Below, piece by piece: positions 62,844 through 64,000 of a stretch of DNA of 64,000 nucleotides. Within the stretch, counting starts at the first letter, position 1; every line of letters starts with the position of its first letter. Under the pieces are notes generated by a model, which worked only from the letters and a program-made list of their open reading frames with translations, was not told the DNA's origin and ran no database searches. Origin of the DNA: Phocaeicola barnesiae DSM 18169 = JCM 13652. Its GTDB lineage: Bacteria > Bacteroidota > Bacteroidia > Bacteroidales > Bacteroidaceae. The DNA lies in the NCBI RefSeq assembly GCF_000374585.1, contig NZ_KB894648.1, forward strand, positions 1 to 64,000, read 5' to 3'. Both the position numbers and the translations under genes were made by a program.

Positions 62844-64000
62844 ATGGCAGGAAAAAGTAAGAATATGAGCCAGATCAAACAACTTCTTCTACTAAAGAAG
62901 AGCGGAATCTCCAACCGCAAGGCTGCCGATATAATCGGCATGAACAAGGAGACAGTGAACAACTACATGAACAAGGTCAACGCTGACAGCCTGAGCCTTG
63001 ATGAACTTATCAGGTTGGATGATCCCATTCTTGAGCACCGTCTCAAGGGCGGCAATCCTGCATATAGCGACAAGCGTTTTGAAACATTCAAAGCCCTTCT
63101 TCCATATCTTCAGGAGGAGATGAAGCGCAAGCACGTCACGCTGAAGCTGCTTTGGGAGGAATACCGTAATGAGCATCCGGATGACCACTACAGCCTGACA
63201 CAGTTCCGTTTTCATTACAATCAGAACACAGAGGCCAGGAAGGAGTCGCCATCCACCATACTTGCCGACATGCGTACGGGCGGCGAAAAGCTTTTCCTCG
63301 ATTTTGCCGGTGATACTATGGGATACGTTGACATGGAAACCGGTGAGGTCGTCCAGTGTCAGGCTTTTGTAGCCACTCTGCCTGCAAGCGACTACGGTTA
63401 TATCCTCTTCGTACGTTCACAGCGTACAGAAGACTTTGTATATGCCATAACGCAGTGCCTGAAACATCTTGGCGGCGTACCAAAGATGCTTGTCCCTGAC
63501 AACCTTAAAGCTGCTGTTGTCAAGACCGACAGATATGAGCCTTCACTTAACCGTGTAATGGAGGATATGGCCAATCATTACGGTACGGTCATCATACCGG
63601 CACGTCCCGTACACCCTAAAGATAAAAGCAACGTGGAAGGGACCGTGAGGCTTGTCTATATGCGTGTGTTTGCCGAACTCCGCAATGAAACCTTCTATTC
63701 ACTGGAAGAGCTTAACTGGGCAGCCTCACTCAAAATGAAAGCGCACAACCAGAAACGCATGCAAAAGCATCCTTACACGCGTGAAGAACGGTTCCTTGCC
63801 GTAGACAAGCCAAATCTTATGCCACTGCCTGACAGAGATTTTGAAATTGTATCATATACCGATTTGAAGGTGTCAACCAACTGCTGTATCTATCTTGGAC
63901 GTGACCAGCACTATTATACAGTACCGTATCAGTATATATCCAAAACCGCACATGTCGCATATACACGCACACTGGTAAAAGTATATGTGGACGGTGAACT
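62844..64000 (+). CDS. istA: IS21-family transposase IstA (partial)
   Basis: At least 385 codons, open at the window edge. N-terminal HTH (GISNRKAADIIGMNKETVNNY), then an rve/DDE integrase core: Asp in KLFLDFAGDT, Asp in VPDNLKAAV and Glu in KSNVEGTVRL. ATG 62844 follows the repeats. The ATPase helper istB would be expected just past the window end. Confidence 0.93.
   Translation, partial: MAGKSKNMSQIKQLLLLKKSGISNRKAADIIGMNKETVNNYMNKVNADSLSLDELIRLDDPILEHRLKGGNPAYSDKRFETFKALLPYLQEEMKRKHVTLKLLWEEYRNEHPDDHYSLTQFRFHYNQNTEARKESPSTILADMRTGGEKLFLDFAGDTMGYVDMETGEVVQCQAFVATLPASDYGYILFVRSQRTEDFVYAITQCLKHLGGVPKMLVPDNLKAAVVKTDRYEPSLNRVMEDMANHYGTVIIPARPVHPKDKSNVEGTVRLVYMRVFAELRNETFYSLEELNWAASLKMKAHNQKRMQKHPYTREERFLAVDKPNLMPLPDRDFEIVSYTDLKVSTNCCIYLGRDQHYYTVPYQYISKTAHVAYTRTLVKVYVDGE

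Noticed and set aside
60910..64000. WYL regulator plus mobile element as a defence island
   Set aside because: No nuclease, cyclase, helicase or other effector lies in the visible part; WYL proteins also regulate ordinary genes.

Overview
The window looks like a chromosomal segment of a gut Bacteroidales, most likely Bacteroidaceae (Bacteroides/Phocaeicola-like); the species cannot be fixed from sequence alone. Evidence: promoters follow the Bacteroidetes pattern (-33 TTTG, -7 TAnnTTTG) with few Shine-Dalgarno sites; the gene neighbourhoods yceD-rpmF-fabH-era-der and PPIase-PPIase-surA-ostA-mutL; a type III glutamine synthetase; a DUF4290 protein; and a MurA with Asp instead of the catalytic Cys. 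Nearly everything is core chromosome. The exception is the right edge (about 61.9-64.0 kb), where an IS21-family element has landed in an AT-rich gene.

Layout. 0-0.24 kb: 5S rRNA and its terminator, the end of an rRNA operon. 0.45-2.8 kb: two tandem nagA paralogues (minus). 3.0-7.3 kb: yceD-rpmF-fabH-era-der. 7.4-8.9 kb: MlaF/MlaE-type lipid ABC transporter (minus). 9-17.4 kb: lptB, trigger factor, clpP-clpX, recQ, guaB. 17.5-25.2 kb: envelope biogenesis cluster (three SurA/PpiC-type foldases, an OstA/LptA-like protein, a small membrane protein), then mutL. 25.3-33.6 kb: yaaA, a TlpA-like thioredoxin, carB, trpS, menA, a metallophosphoesterase. 33.6-35.8 kb: yicC-gmk-small membrane protein-nadD (minus). 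35.9-45.0 kb: tsaB, DUF4290, murA, rimM, an M23 peptidase, dxr, rseP and a DPP-IV peptidase. 45.2-45.8 kb: a HigB/HigA toxin-antitoxin pair. 46.1-46.45 kb: a candidate repeat-rich noncoding RNA. 46.6-49.65 kb: anaerobic ribonucleotide reductase nrdD-nrdG behind a cobalamin riboswitch. 49.8-53.1 kb: CCA/poly(A) polymerase, a lipoprotein, and an Fe-type superoxide dismutase fused to rubredoxin. 53.4-58.3 kb: nitrogen assimilation operon (outer-membrane barrel, PII, AmtB, GlnN). 58.4-61.8 kb: DUF362 ferredoxin-type protein, two small envelope proteins, a WYL regulator. 61.9-64.0 kb: a candidate structured RNA, a broken gene, and the left end plus istA of an IS21-family element that runs off the window.

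The observations most worth following up are: the SOD-rubredoxin fusion with a 21-bp-spaced direct repeat in its promoter region; the promoter-to-terminator noncoding transcription unit built of CTAATACCT/AGGTATTAG repeats; the B12 riboswitch on the B12-independent ribonucleotide reductase; a terminator at tig-clpP whose two stem halves flank the clpP promoter; the operator-like palindromes upstream of the WYL regulator and the HigBA operon; and the spaced repeats in the IS21 end.

Coordinates of coding regions were read from the sequence. Family assignments rest on recognised motifs and gene context, without any database search. Several start codons were moved downstream of the longest open frame, as stated in each entry.
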